DNA from: an uncultured Veillonella sp.
GTDB taxonomy: Bacteria > Bacillota > Negativicutes > Veillonellales > Veillonellaceae
Length of the DNA stretch: 5,282 bases
Direction: 5' to 3'
NCBI GenBank assembly: GCA_959608595.1
Contig: CAUHTB010000070.1
Span: 1-5,282, forward strand
How positions within the stretch are numbered: the first letter of the stretch is position 1; every line of letters begins with the position of its first letter. This document shows positions 1 to 5,282 of the stretch, one piece after another. Both the position numbers and the translations under genes were made by a program. The notes under the pieces were generated by a model, which was not told where the DNA came from, did no database searches, and was given only the letters and a program-made list of their open reading frames with translations.

Positions 1-843
1 TCCAAATAATGCAATCAAAGGTCGCTTAAGGGCATTCGCAATATGCAAAGGACCCGTATCAGCACTAATAAATATTTGACAATGACGAATCAATTCAATG
101 AGTTCAGGCATTGATGTAGACCCCACTAGGTTGATGAGATTCTTATTTTTTACATAGTTTTCTATGAAAGCTCCTTTTTCTGCATCATCTGGAGCACCAG
201 CAATAACTACTTTTTTACCAAATTCACATAAGCGGATACATAGCTCGCCAAAGTTAAGAAGTGGCCACTCCTTAACAATCCAGCGAGCACCTGGTACAAC
301 TACTACATATTCATCTTCTACACCATGAGATTGTAACTTATGCTTAACGGACTTCTCCGCCTCAACATAAGCAGGCATAGGAAACTCTACGCCTTCTACA
401 TCGCCCCCAAGGACACGTACGGTATCGAGGTATCGTTCGATAACATGATCGTATTTATGTTCACCAACGAGTGCTTTATTTACTAAATTACTGCCTTCAC
501 GAAGTTCCCAGTAGCCATATTTTTCAGGTGCACCAGATAATAATGATACAATGGCGCTCTTTGCAATACATTGAAGGTCTAAAGTCATATCAAAATGACG
601 GCTATGTAAATCCTTACGTAACTGCCATAGATAAGCAGGCTTTTTAAGTTGTTTCTTGTCGATAATAATTACATCATCTACCCATGGTGTACCCGGTAAG
701 AGGCTAGCGAATTGTTCATGAATGGCCCATGTAATACGAGCATCAGGCCAATTCTTACGCACAGCATACAAGGTAGGCAATGCATGAATTACATCCCCTA
801 ATGAGCTCATCTTTATGATGAGTATATTCTTGTAGTCTTTCAT
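1..843 (-). CDS. waaC: Lipopolysaccharide heptosyltransferase I-like glycosyltransferase (GT9), 3' end missing
   Basis: This gene reads in frame from an ATG at 843-841 to the window edge, giving 281 residues without a stop. E. coli WaaC has about 320 residues, so perhaps 40-70 are missing. The N-terminus carries KMSSLGDVIHALP (residues 11-23), which closely resembles the WaaC signature KTSSMGDVLHTLP and differs from WaaF; Asp17 matches the proposed catalytic base. RWIVKEWP (187-194) aligns with the Lys-containing nucleotide-sugar loop of WaaC, and ADTGPLH (261-267) is the conserved GT9 motif that contacts ADP-heptose. No signal peptide or membrane segment is seen, as expected for a cytoplasmic, membrane-associated GT-B enzyme. 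The likely reaction is transfer of L-glycero-D-manno-heptose from ADP-heptose to Kdo of lipid A. It follows gmhB after a 123-base gap, so it may be co-transcribed or have its own weak promoter. Family membership is firm. The exact acceptor, and Hep I versus another heptosyltransferase, is inferred. Confidence 0.9.
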   Translation of the reverse strand, partial: MKDYKNILIIKMSSLGDVIHALPTLYAVRKNWPDARITWAIHEQFASLLPGTPWVDDVIIIDKKQLKKPAYLWQLRKDLHSRHFDMTLDLQCIAKSAIVSLLSGAPEKYGYWELREGSNLVNKALVGEHKYDHVIERYLDTVRVLGGDVEGVEFPMPAYVEAEKSVKHKLQSHGVEDEYVVVVPGARWIVKEWPLLNFGELCIRLCEFGKKVVIAGAPDDAEKGAFIENYVKNKNLINLVGSTSMPELIELIRHCQIFISADTGPLHIANALKRPLIALFG

Positions 844-966
844 ATAGCCTCCCAAATACAACACAACAGTAAAGAACCTTATAATAGCTTTACATTAGGT
901 TTAAAAATAAAGCGAATACAAACGCAATACCAAATTAGTAGATTAAATAATTGATTTAATAATAGA
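844..966 (-). other. AT-rich gap between gmhB and the GT9 gene
   Basis: This 123-base stretch holds no open reading frame of note on either strand. Near gmhB it contains a set of AT-only inverted repeats (see 942-972), and at its downstream end the GT9 ribosome binding site. A possible -10 box (TATTAT, overlapping TATAAG) lies at 878-886 on the minus strand, but no hexamer at normal spacing matches a -35 box beyond three of six bases. No GC-rich hairpin with a T run is present, so I see no intrinsic terminator and read-through from gmhB is likely. An internal promoter for the GT9 gene is possible but weakly supported. Confidence 0.35.
848..853 (-). promoter_or_regulatory. Ribosome binding site of the GT9 heptosyltransferase gene
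   Basis: The minus strand reads GGGAGG, then CTAT, then ATG. This strong Shine-Dalgarno match fixes the start at 843. The resulting N-terminus places the conserved SLGDVIH motif at residues 14-20, as expected for the family. Confidence 0.8.
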
Positions 967-972
967 TTAAAT
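942..972 (-). repeat. Three alternating AT-only inverted repeat units at the gmhB stop
   Basis: On the plus strand attaaat (942-948), atttaat (954-960) and attaaat (966-972) are spaced by 5 bases each. The middle unit is the perfect 7-base complement of both outer units, so two mutually exclusive hairpins with 5-base loops can form. The outer units sit in a longer near-repeat (939-951 and 963-975, 12 of 13 bases identical). The gmhB stop codon (967-969) lies in one stem. The stems contain only A-T pairs and are weak, so a role as a terminator is doubtful. Confidence 0.5.
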
Positions 973-1461
973 GATAGTTTTCATAAAATCTAAAAGATTA
1001 GTACCTGTAAATAGATAGCCTTTTACACCAGCCGCTTCTGCTGCATCAACATCGCGCTGACTATCGCCAATAAGGAAACTACTTTTAGGGTCTACATCAT
1101 AATCCTTAATAGCTTGATTAATCATGCCAGGCTTTGGCTTTCTACATTCACAATCGACAGCATAAAAAGGCACAGAGCCTTCTTTATGGTGAGGGCAATA
1201 ATAAAAATGTAAAATTGGTGCCCCACTGCGATCTAATTCATGAGCCATGTGATCATGTAAAATTTGAACATCAGATTCCTTATAATAGCCTCTAGCTACA
1301 CCACTTTGATTTGTCACTACAATGAGGTCATAGCCCTTGCTATATGCATAAGCCAATGCCTCTTTTGCGCCATCCACCCATTCTAAATCGCTGATTTTAT
1401 ATAAATAGCTAACATCTTTGTTGATAACACCATCGCGATCTAAAAATAATACCTTGCGCAT
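967..1461 (-). CDS. gmhB: D-glycero-beta-D-manno-heptose-1,7-bisphosphate 7-phosphatase
   Basis: This HAD-superfamily phosphatase of 164 residues removes the C7 phosphate from heptose 1,7-bisphosphate, giving the 1-phosphate that the HldE C-terminal domain then activates. Motif I is DRDGVIN (8-14), with Asp8 as nucleophile and Asp10 as general acid/base. Motif II is TNQSGVARG (50-58). The GmhB-specific zinc loop is complete: Cys89, His91, Cys104 and Cys106. CRKPKPGM follows (106-113), with Arg107/Lys108 for phosphate binding. Motif IV is GDSQRD (132-137), with Asp133 likely binding magnesium. The enzyme is cytoplasmic. It is shorter than E. coli GmhB (191 residues) but has every catalytic element. 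The ATG overlaps the hldD stop by one base (TAATG), and AAGGG lies about 11 bases upstream, so translation is probably coupled to hldD. The zinc loop and the context separate it from histidinol phosphatase and other HAD enzymes; the anomer used (beta or alpha) is inferred from the LPS context. Confidence 0.95.
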   Translation of the reverse strand: MRKVLFLDRDGVINKDVSYLYKISDLEWVDGAKEALAYAYSKGYDLIVVTNQSGVARGYYKESDVQILHDHMAHELDRSGAPILHFYYCPHHKEGSVPFYAVDCECRKPKPGMINQAIKDYDVDPKSSFLIGDSQRDVDAAEAAGVKGYLFTGTNLLDFMKTII

Positions 1462-2426
1462 TAACGTAAATACCCTTCGTTATTATCGAGTAGTTCACAA
1501 TATTCTTTAACAGCATCTTCCATTTTATGGAACCCTTTATCATAACCAGCAGCCAATAATTTAGTAGTATCAGCCTCAGTAAAGCTTTGGTATTTACCTT
1601 TTAATACCTCAGGGAATGGAATATATTCAATCTTGCCTTTACCGTTGTAGTCGATAACAGCTTGCATAAATTGGTTAAAGCTATGAGCATTACCTGTACC
1701 ACAGTTAAAAGTACCAGAAATTTCAGGGTGTTCCCAGAAATAGAAGTTTACATTAACTACATCTTTAACATAGATAAAGTCACGTGTTTGACCACCATCT
1801 TCGTAGCCATCTGTACCTTCAAATAGATTGATAATACCAGTTTCTTTATTTTTGTAGAACATTTGACGAACTAAGGAAGCCATTTTATCTTTATGAGCTT
1901 CATTAGGACCATATACATTGAAGTAACGTAAACCTACAACTTGCGCTGTATACTCACCTTCATATTTACGCACATAACGGTCGAATAACAATTTAGAATA
2001 CGCATATGGATTAAGTGCTTCTTCGGCTTCTGGTTTTTCTACGAAACCATTAGTACCATTGCCATAAGTAGATGCAGAGGATGCATAGATGAATGGAATA
2101 CGACGGTCTTGGCAATAATGGAATAGATTTTTAGAACCTTCATAGTTGTTCTTCATCATATATTTGCCGTTATATTCCATTGTGTCCGCACAAGCACCTT
2201 CATGAAATACTACTTCGATAGGACCTACATCAAATGTACCATCAGCAATAGCACAATCAAAATCATCACAATCGATATAATCCAAGAATTCTAAATTTTG
2301 AATATTTCGGATTTTACGACCATCTGTAAGATCATCAACAATAAGAATATCTGTACGACCACGGTCATTTAATGCTTTTACAATATTACTACCGATAAAA
2401 CCAGCACCGCCTGTTACGATAATCAT
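1461..2426 (-). CDS. hldD: ADP-L-glycero-D-manno-heptose 6-epimerase
   Basis: This 321-residue extended short-chain dehydrogenase/reductase converts ADP-D-glycero-D-manno-heptose to ADP-L-glycero-D-manno-heptose by inversion at C6, the last step before transfer to lipid A. The Rossmann motif is TGGAGFIGSN (5-14), with Gly6, Gly9 and Gly12. Asp31 and Lys38 match the cofactor residues of E. coli HldD (310 residues), but position 32 is Asp where E. coli has Asn. FHEGACA (74-80), NNYEGSK (93-99), YASSAS (114-119) and the YxxxK pair Tyr141/Lys145 are present. RYFNVYGPNEAHK (167-179) includes Lys179, equivalent to the second catalytic residue Lys178 of E. coli. FEGTDGYEDGGQTRDFIYVKDV (202-223) and IEYIPFP (266-272) are also typical of HldD. 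The ATG overlaps the hldE stop (ATGA), and a strong Shine-Dalgarno lies 6 bases upstream. Match quality along the whole length makes this HldD rather than a UDP-glucose 4-epimerase. Confidence 0.97.
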   Translation of the reverse strand: MIIVTGGAGFIGSNIVKALNDRGRTDILIVDDLTDGRKIRNIQNLEFLDYIDCDDFDCAIADGTFDVGPIEVVFHEGACADTMEYNGKYMMKNNYEGSKNLFHYCQDRRIPFIYASSASTYGNGTNGFVEKPEAEEALNPYAYSKLLFDRYVRKYEGEYTAQVVGLRYFNVYGPNEAHKDKMASLVRQMFYKNKETGIINLFEGTDGYEDGGQTRDFIYVKDVVNVNFYFWEHPEISGTFNCGTGNAHSFNQFMQAVIDYNGKGKIEYIPFPEVLKGKYQSFTEADTTKLLAAGYDKGFHKMEDAVKEYCELLDNNEGYLR

Positions 2427-3901
2427 AATTTACCCTCCTTAGCCATAGTAGCTATTTTCCCTACAATATCTGATGTAGAGTAACCTTCTTTAAATGAAAG
2501 TACCTCTACATGATCTACGGACTCACGTCCAACAATATCTTCTATTTTATAATCGCCGCCCTTAACTAGCGTATTAGGACGTAAATAAGCTAATAGTTCA
2601 GCTGGTGTATCCTCTTCGAATAAAACCACACCATCGATACAGCGCAATGCACTTAATAATGCTGCGCGATCTTCTTCACTTACGATGGGACGTGTTTCGC
2701 CCTTTAGGCGTCTAACAGAAGCATCGGAATTCAAACCAATAATTAGATGATCGCCTAATTGAGCTGCCTCTTGTAAGTACGTAATATGTCCACGATGAAG
2801 AATATCAAAGCAACCATTTGTAAACACAACAGTTTCACCCTTGTTTTGCCATTGTGTAATAAGCTGCTTCATCTCTTCCTTTGTGTATAAAGGCTTCGAT
2901 TGAACACTATGCTTATAGGAATGCCATAAATCCAATAGTTCAGAACGATGAATTGGATATGTACCAACCTTGGATACGACAATACCTGCTGCACCATTTG
3001 CAATATGTAATGCTAAACGCATAGATAAGCCGCTCGCAAGGCATGTGATCATCATAGATACAACCGTATCACCTGCACCACTTACATCGAATACCTCTTG
3101 TTGTGTGGCCGGATTATGCCATGTACGGCCATCCTTTGCAATAACAGTGATCCCTTTTGCGGAACGAGTAGCCACAATGTACTCTAAATCAACATTAGCC
3201 AAAACTGACTTAGCTGCTTCAACAATAGTGGTATCATCATTTTCTAATTTACGGCCTACACATTCACCTAGTTCTTTTACATTCGGTGTAATGCAGGTTG
3301 CACCATTATATTTAGACCAGTCTGAACCCTTAGGATCAACAATGGTTTGTACACCATACTCCTTAGCTAAACTAAAGATTTTTTTTAGCAATGTTGGTGT
3401 ACAAACGCCTTTGCCATAGTCAGATACAACAATACCATCGATACCAGCCTTACATAGATTTTCTAGCCAAGCAGACAGTCGTTCCTCTTCATCACTTGTT
3501 AAATCTGTAATCGTTTCAAAATCAAGGCGCATCATTTGTTGACGATCACCTAAGATACGCATCTTGGTAATGGTAGAACGATCATCACTCGTCAATAAAC
3601 CTGTTGTATCAATCTTGTCTGCATCAAGTAACTGTTGTAATAAACGACCATGGTCATCATTACCGGCAATAGCACCGAGATATACTGTGCAATCTAAATT
3701 TGATAGGTTCGACGCAACATTACCAGCACCGCCAAGCACTTCTTTCATCTTTGCCACGCGGTTAACAGGAACCGGTGCCTCTGGAGAAATACGACTTACA
3801 TCACCAAAAACATAACGATCTACCATAACATCACCTATAACGGCAATCTTTAGATTTGGTAGCTGCTTTGTTAAAAATTGATTAATGGTAGCATTTATCA
3901 T
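2423..3901 (-). CDS. hldE: Bifunctional D-beta-D-heptose 7-phosphate kinase / D-beta-D-heptose 1-phosphate adenylyltransferase
   Basis: The 492-residue protein (E. coli HldE: 477) has two enzymes in one chain. Residues about 1-325 form a PfkB/ribokinase-type kinase that phosphorylates heptose 7-phosphate at C1. It shows GDVMVDRY (23-30), SRISPEAPVPV (36-46), GGAGNVASN (57-65), DPKGSDW (189-195), TPNVKE (205-210) and DVSGAGDT (272-279) with catalytic Asp278. Residues about 355-490 form a cytidylyltransferase-like domain that joins AMP from ATP to heptose 1-phosphate: TNGCFDILHRGH (361-372) with the HxGH motif, NSDASVRRLKG (391-401), RPIVSEEDRA (404-413) and VKGGDY (446-451). The open frame extends 21 codons further upstream to a TTG at 3964, but the ATG at 3901 has a Shine-Dalgarno (AGGTGG) and gives an N-terminus of the usual family length, so I choose it. 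The extra residues show no family similarity. The gene follows gmhA after 96 bases and overlaps hldD by 4 bases. Fusion of both domains is the arrangement seen in Enterobacteria; other bacteria split them as HldA and HldC. Confidence 0.96.
   Translation of the reverse strand: MINATINQFLTKQLPNLKIAVIGDVMVDRYVFGDVSRISPEAPVPVNRVAKMKEVLGGAGNVASNLSNLDCTVYLGAIAGNDDHGRLLQQLLDADKIDTTGLLTSDDRSTITKMRILGDRQQMMRLDFETITDLTSDEEERLSAWLENLCKAGIDGIVVSDYGKGVCTPTLLKKIFSLAKEYGVQTIVDPKGSDWSKYNGATCITPNVKELGECVGRKLENDDTTIVEAAKSVLANVDLEYIVATRSAKGITVIAKDGRTWHNPATQQEVFDVSGAGDTVVSMMITCLASGLSMRLALHIANGAAGIVVSKVGTYPIHRSELLDLWHSYKHSVQSKPLYTKEEMKQLITQWQNKGETVVFTNGCFDILHRGHITYLQEAAQLGDHLIIGLNSDASVRRLKGETRPIVSEEDRAALLSALRCIDGVVLFEEDTPAELLAYLRPNTLVKGGDYKIEDIVGRESVDHVEVLSFKEGYSTSDIVGKIATMAKEGKL
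2433..2440 (-). promoter_or_regulatory. Ribosome binding site of hldD
   Basis: The minus strand reads AAGGAGGG, six bases before the hldD ATG, a near-complete Shine-Dalgarno. It lies inside the last codons of hldE. This allows strong initiation of hldD besides any coupling through the ATGA overlap. Confidence 0.85.
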
Positions 3902-3997
3902 AATCCACCTATTCCTTACCACAATATACATGCATAACGACTTACATAAAATACTTGGCATCAAACATGTATCTATTTATAAATAAGACCGTAACGG
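3902..3997 (-). other. Gap between gmhA and hldE with two small palindromes
   Basis: This is the only clear break in the upstream part of the cluster. It holds a perfect 12-bp palindrome, TATTTATAAATA (3974-3985), next to an 11-base dyad, accgtaacggt (3988-3998), that runs into the gmhA stop codon. On the minus strand the dyad (a 4-bp stem with a 3-base loop) is followed by an AT-rich run, which is too short a stem for a convincing terminator. A -10-like TATAAA lies in the 12-bp palindrome (3976-3981), with only TTACTA at 17-base spacing as a -35. A second -10-like TATATT lies at 3923-3928 without a good -35. An internal promoter for hldE-hldD-gmhB is possible, but not shown. Confidence 0.35.
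3904..3909 (-). promoter_or_regulatory. Ribosome binding site supporting the hldE start at 3901
   Basis: The minus strand reads AGGTGG, then ATT, then ATG. The match to the Shine-Dalgarno is imperfect and the gap short, but AGG alone lies 6 bases from the ATG. No comparable site precedes the TTG at 3964, which supports the shorter protein. Confidence 0.6.
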
Positions 3998-4567
3998 TTA
4001 GTAATCTTCTTCAATAATTTCACACATAATATGACCAGCCAAAATGTGCATCTCTTGAATACGAGCTGTCACATTACTTGGGATGGCTAATGTAATATCA
4101 CATAATTCAGCTAGTTTGCCACCGCCTTCTCCGGTGAAAGCAATGGTATGCATGCCAATAGAACGAGCCATTTCTGCTGCTTTCACAACATTCTTGGAGT
4201 TACCAGATGTAGAAATACCGATGAGAACATCACCTGTACGGCCTAAGCCCTCTACTTGACGGGCAAAAACAGATTCAAAATCATAGTCATTGGCAATCGC
4301 TGTTAATGCAGATGTATCAGTAGTCAATGCAATCCCGGCAAGAGAGCGTCGTTCCTTTTTAAAGCGACAAATCAATTCCGCTGCTAAATGTTGAGAATCA
4401 GCAGCAGAACCGCCATTACCACAGAACAAAATTTTATTGCCATTCTCTAAAGCCGCCTTACAGCGATATGCAATCTCTTGAATGGTATCCATATGCTCCA
4501 TTGTCTTTCCAAAGACTTCCAAATGCTCGGTAAAACGATCTGCAATGATTGGATTTAAATCAGTCAT
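3998..4567 (-). CDS. gmhA: Sedoheptulose-7-phosphate isomerase (D-glycero-D-manno-heptose 7-phosphate synthase)
   Basis: This 189-residue SIS-domain protein (E. coli GmhA: 192) carries out the first committed step, turning sedoheptulose 7-phosphate from the pentose phosphate pathway into D-glycero-D-manno-heptose 7-phosphate in the cytoplasm. CGNGGSAADSQHLAAEL (49-65) holds the phosphate loop and the residues matching the zinc and catalytic sites, His60 and Glu64. GDVLIGISTSGNSKNV (112-127) is the SIS phosphate-binding segment. RIQEMHILAGHIMCE (169-183) carries Gln171 and His179, which match Gln and catalytic His180 of characterised GmhA. A tetramer is expected from the family. The ATG overlaps the dipeptidase stop by one base (TAATG), with AAGGAG 9 bases upstream, so it is probably coupled to the dipeptidase. 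DiaA-type SIS proteins resemble GmhA, but the catalytic residues and the neighbours make GmhA the clear choice. Confidence 0.96.
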   Translation of the reverse strand: MTDLNPIIADRFTEHLEVFGKTMEHMDTIQEIAYRCKAALENGNKILFCGNGGSAADSQHLAAELICRFKKERRSLAGIALTTDTSALTAIANDYDFESVFARQVEGLGRTGDVLIGISTSGNSKNVVKAAEMARSIGMHTIAFTGEGGGKLAELCDITLAIPSNVTARIQEMHILAGHIMCEIIEEDY

Positions 4568-5282
4568 TATAAAATCTCCTTTAACAGTCTATCTGCATTT
4601 TTCCAGAATAATTTTTCACATTGTTCCACAGATAAACCAGCTTCTTTAAATGCATCGTATAATCGATACATTTCAGAAGTGTCTTTAATTTCTGTATCCG
4701 GCTTAATACCATCAAAATCGGTTCCTAATGCCACAACATCTTCCCCGCCTTTATTGATGAGATATAAGCCATGCTTTACGATATCTTCAATTCGACTTAT
4801 CGGTGATGTGCCTAAAAAAGCTTGGGCAAAGTTAAGGCCTATAACACCACCCTTATTAGCAATAAGCTTAATCAAATTATCTGGTAGATTTCTAGTATGG
4901 GCAGTAACTTCGCGCGCATTGGAGTGTGATGCTACAAATGGTACATCTAATACATCACCTAGTTGCTCTGTACCAGCATCGTTAAGATGGGAGCAATCCA
5001 CAATTATTCCTAAGTCTTGCATAGCCTCCACAAATTCAACACCTTTTGGTGTTAATTTTTTATGCTGCTCACCACAATGTGGCTCACCTAGTCCATTTGG
5101 ATAATTCCAAGTAAGCGTAATAAGTCGAACCCCATCTTGATAAGCTTGTTTTAGTTTATCTAAATCGCCGCCTAGTACACCGCCCTCTTCAATAGACATG
5201 AGAGCTCCAATCTTGCCAGACTCATACACAGACTCTACATCTTGATAAGAGAGCACATGTTGTATGTGCTCTCCATAGTGAT
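4567..5282 (-). CDS. M19-family membrane-type dipeptidase, 5' end missing
   Basis: The frame is open from the window edge to a TAA at 4569-4567, giving 237 complete visible codons. A GTG at 5256 could be taken as the start, but the frame continues upstream of it without a stop and the N-terminal third of the domain is absent, so the gene begins outside the window. Counting from the first complete codon, SIEEGG (29-34) carries the Glu that bridges the two zinc ions. DCSH (95-98) and ASHS (117-120) carry the two zinc His residues of the family (His98 and His119). TRNLPDNL (129-136) includes the substrate-binding Arg130, and GTDFDG (186-191) carries Asp188. The HxD zinc pair would lie in the missing part. 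M19 enzymes hydrolyse dipeptides, including D-amino acid ones, at a binuclear zinc site. Substrate and cell location are unknown here. The stop overlaps the gmhA start, so it is very likely in the same operon, though it has no evident step in heptose synthesis; a cell-wall peptide role is only a guess. Confidence 0.93.
   Translation of the reverse strand, partial: HYGEHIQHVLSYQDVESVYESGKIGALMSIEEGGVLGGDLDKLKQAYQDGVRLITLTWNYPNGLGEPHCGEQHKKLTPKGVEFVEAMQDLGIIVDCSHLNDAGTEQLGDVLDVPFVASHSNAREVTAHTRNLPDNLIKLIANKGGVIGLNFAQAFLGTSPISRIEDIVKHGLYLINKGGEDVVALGTDFDGIKPDTEIKDTSEMYRLYDAFKEAGLSVEQCEKLFWKNADRLLKEIL
4576..4581 (-). promoter_or_regulatory. Ribosome binding site of gmhA
   Basis: The minus strand reads AAGGAG, within AAAGGAG, 8 bases before the gmhA ATG. 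It lies in the last codons of the dipeptidase gene, so gmhA has a good site of its own as well as the TAATG overlap. Confidence 0.85.
5249..5273 (-). repeat. Perfect 10-bp inverted repeat inside the dipeptidase gene
   Basis: On the plus strand gagagcacat (5249-5258) and atgtgctctc (5264-5273) are exact reverse complements, separated by gttgt. The message can form the same hairpin, with five G-C pairs of ten. It lies wholly in codons of the dipeptidase (encoding roughly EHIQHVLS), a part outside the known active-site motifs. It has no following T run, so it is not an intrinsic terminator. Confidence 0.6.

Noticed and set aside
942..960. Intrinsic terminator after gmhB
   Set aside because: The 7-bp stem is made only of A-T pairs and no T tract follows on the minus strand.
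2970..3419. Plus-strand open frame of 149 codons
   Set aside because: It lies wholly antisense to the hldE kinase domain, has no recognisable domain, and hldE is strongly supported.
3564..3815. Plus-strand open frame of 83 codons
   Set aside because: It is antisense to the conserved N-terminal part of hldE and its product looks like a reverse-frame artefact.
3974..3998. Intrinsic terminator after gmhA
   Set aside because: The GC part of the stem is only 4 bp with a 3-base loop and the following run is mixed A and T rather than a T tract; the pathway genes continue directly downstream.
4679..5104. Plus-strand open frame of 141 codons
   Set aside because: It is antisense to the M19 dipeptidase active-site region, with no domain similarity of its own.
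5254..5256. GTG as the dipeptidase start codon
   Set aside because: The frame stays open to the window edge, and the family's N-terminal zinc-binding portion must lie further upstream, so this GTG is an internal Val codon.
1..5282. A novel defence, mobile or other undescribed system
   Set aside because: All six genes belong to recognised families, five of them in one known pathway. I found no transposase, integrase, repeats of CRISPR type, or toxin-antitoxin pair.

Overview
The window is one block of six genes, all read on the minus strand, and it encodes the route from sedoheptulose 7-phosphate to the LPS inner-core sugar L-glycero-D-manno-heptose. The DNA is AT-rich and the start sites have strong purine-rich Shine-Dalgarno sequences of Firmicute style, yet the genes make lipopolysaccharide precursors. 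That combination suggests a diderm Firmicute of the class Negativicutes, with Veillonella or a close relative as the best guess. This placement is inferred from gene content and composition, not from a database match.

In order of transcription (right to left) the layout is: (1) an M19-family membrane-type dipeptidase whose 5' end lies beyond base 5282; (2) gmhA, sedoheptulose-7-phosphate isomerase; (3) a 96-base gap with two small palindromes; (4) hldE, a fused heptose-7-phosphate kinase and heptose-1-phosphate adenylyltransferase; (5) hldD, ADP-heptose 6-epimerase; (6) gmhB, heptose-1,7-bisphosphate phosphatase; (7) a 123-base AT-rich gap; (8) a family 9 glycosyltransferase resembling heptosyltransferase I (WaaC), cut off at base 1 before its stop.

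The genes work as one line. GmhA makes D-glycero-D-manno-heptose 7-phosphate. The HldE kinase domain adds a phosphate at C1, GmhB removes the C7 phosphate, and the HldE C-terminal domain adds AMP to give ADP-D,D-heptose. HldD inverts C6 to give ADP-L,D-heptose, and the GT9 enzyme is expected to place this sugar on Kdo of lipid A. Three junctions overlap at stop and start codons (dipeptidase/gmhA TAATG, hldE/hldD ATGA, hldD/gmhB TAATG), which points to one polycistronic, translationally coupled message. The dipeptidase is the only member without an obvious step in the pathway.

I see no mobile element, CRISPR array, tRNA, rRNA or plus-strand gene. The system is well known; the points worth a second look are the dipeptidase coupling, a perfect 10-bp hairpin inside the dipeptidase gene, and small dyads in the two gaps.
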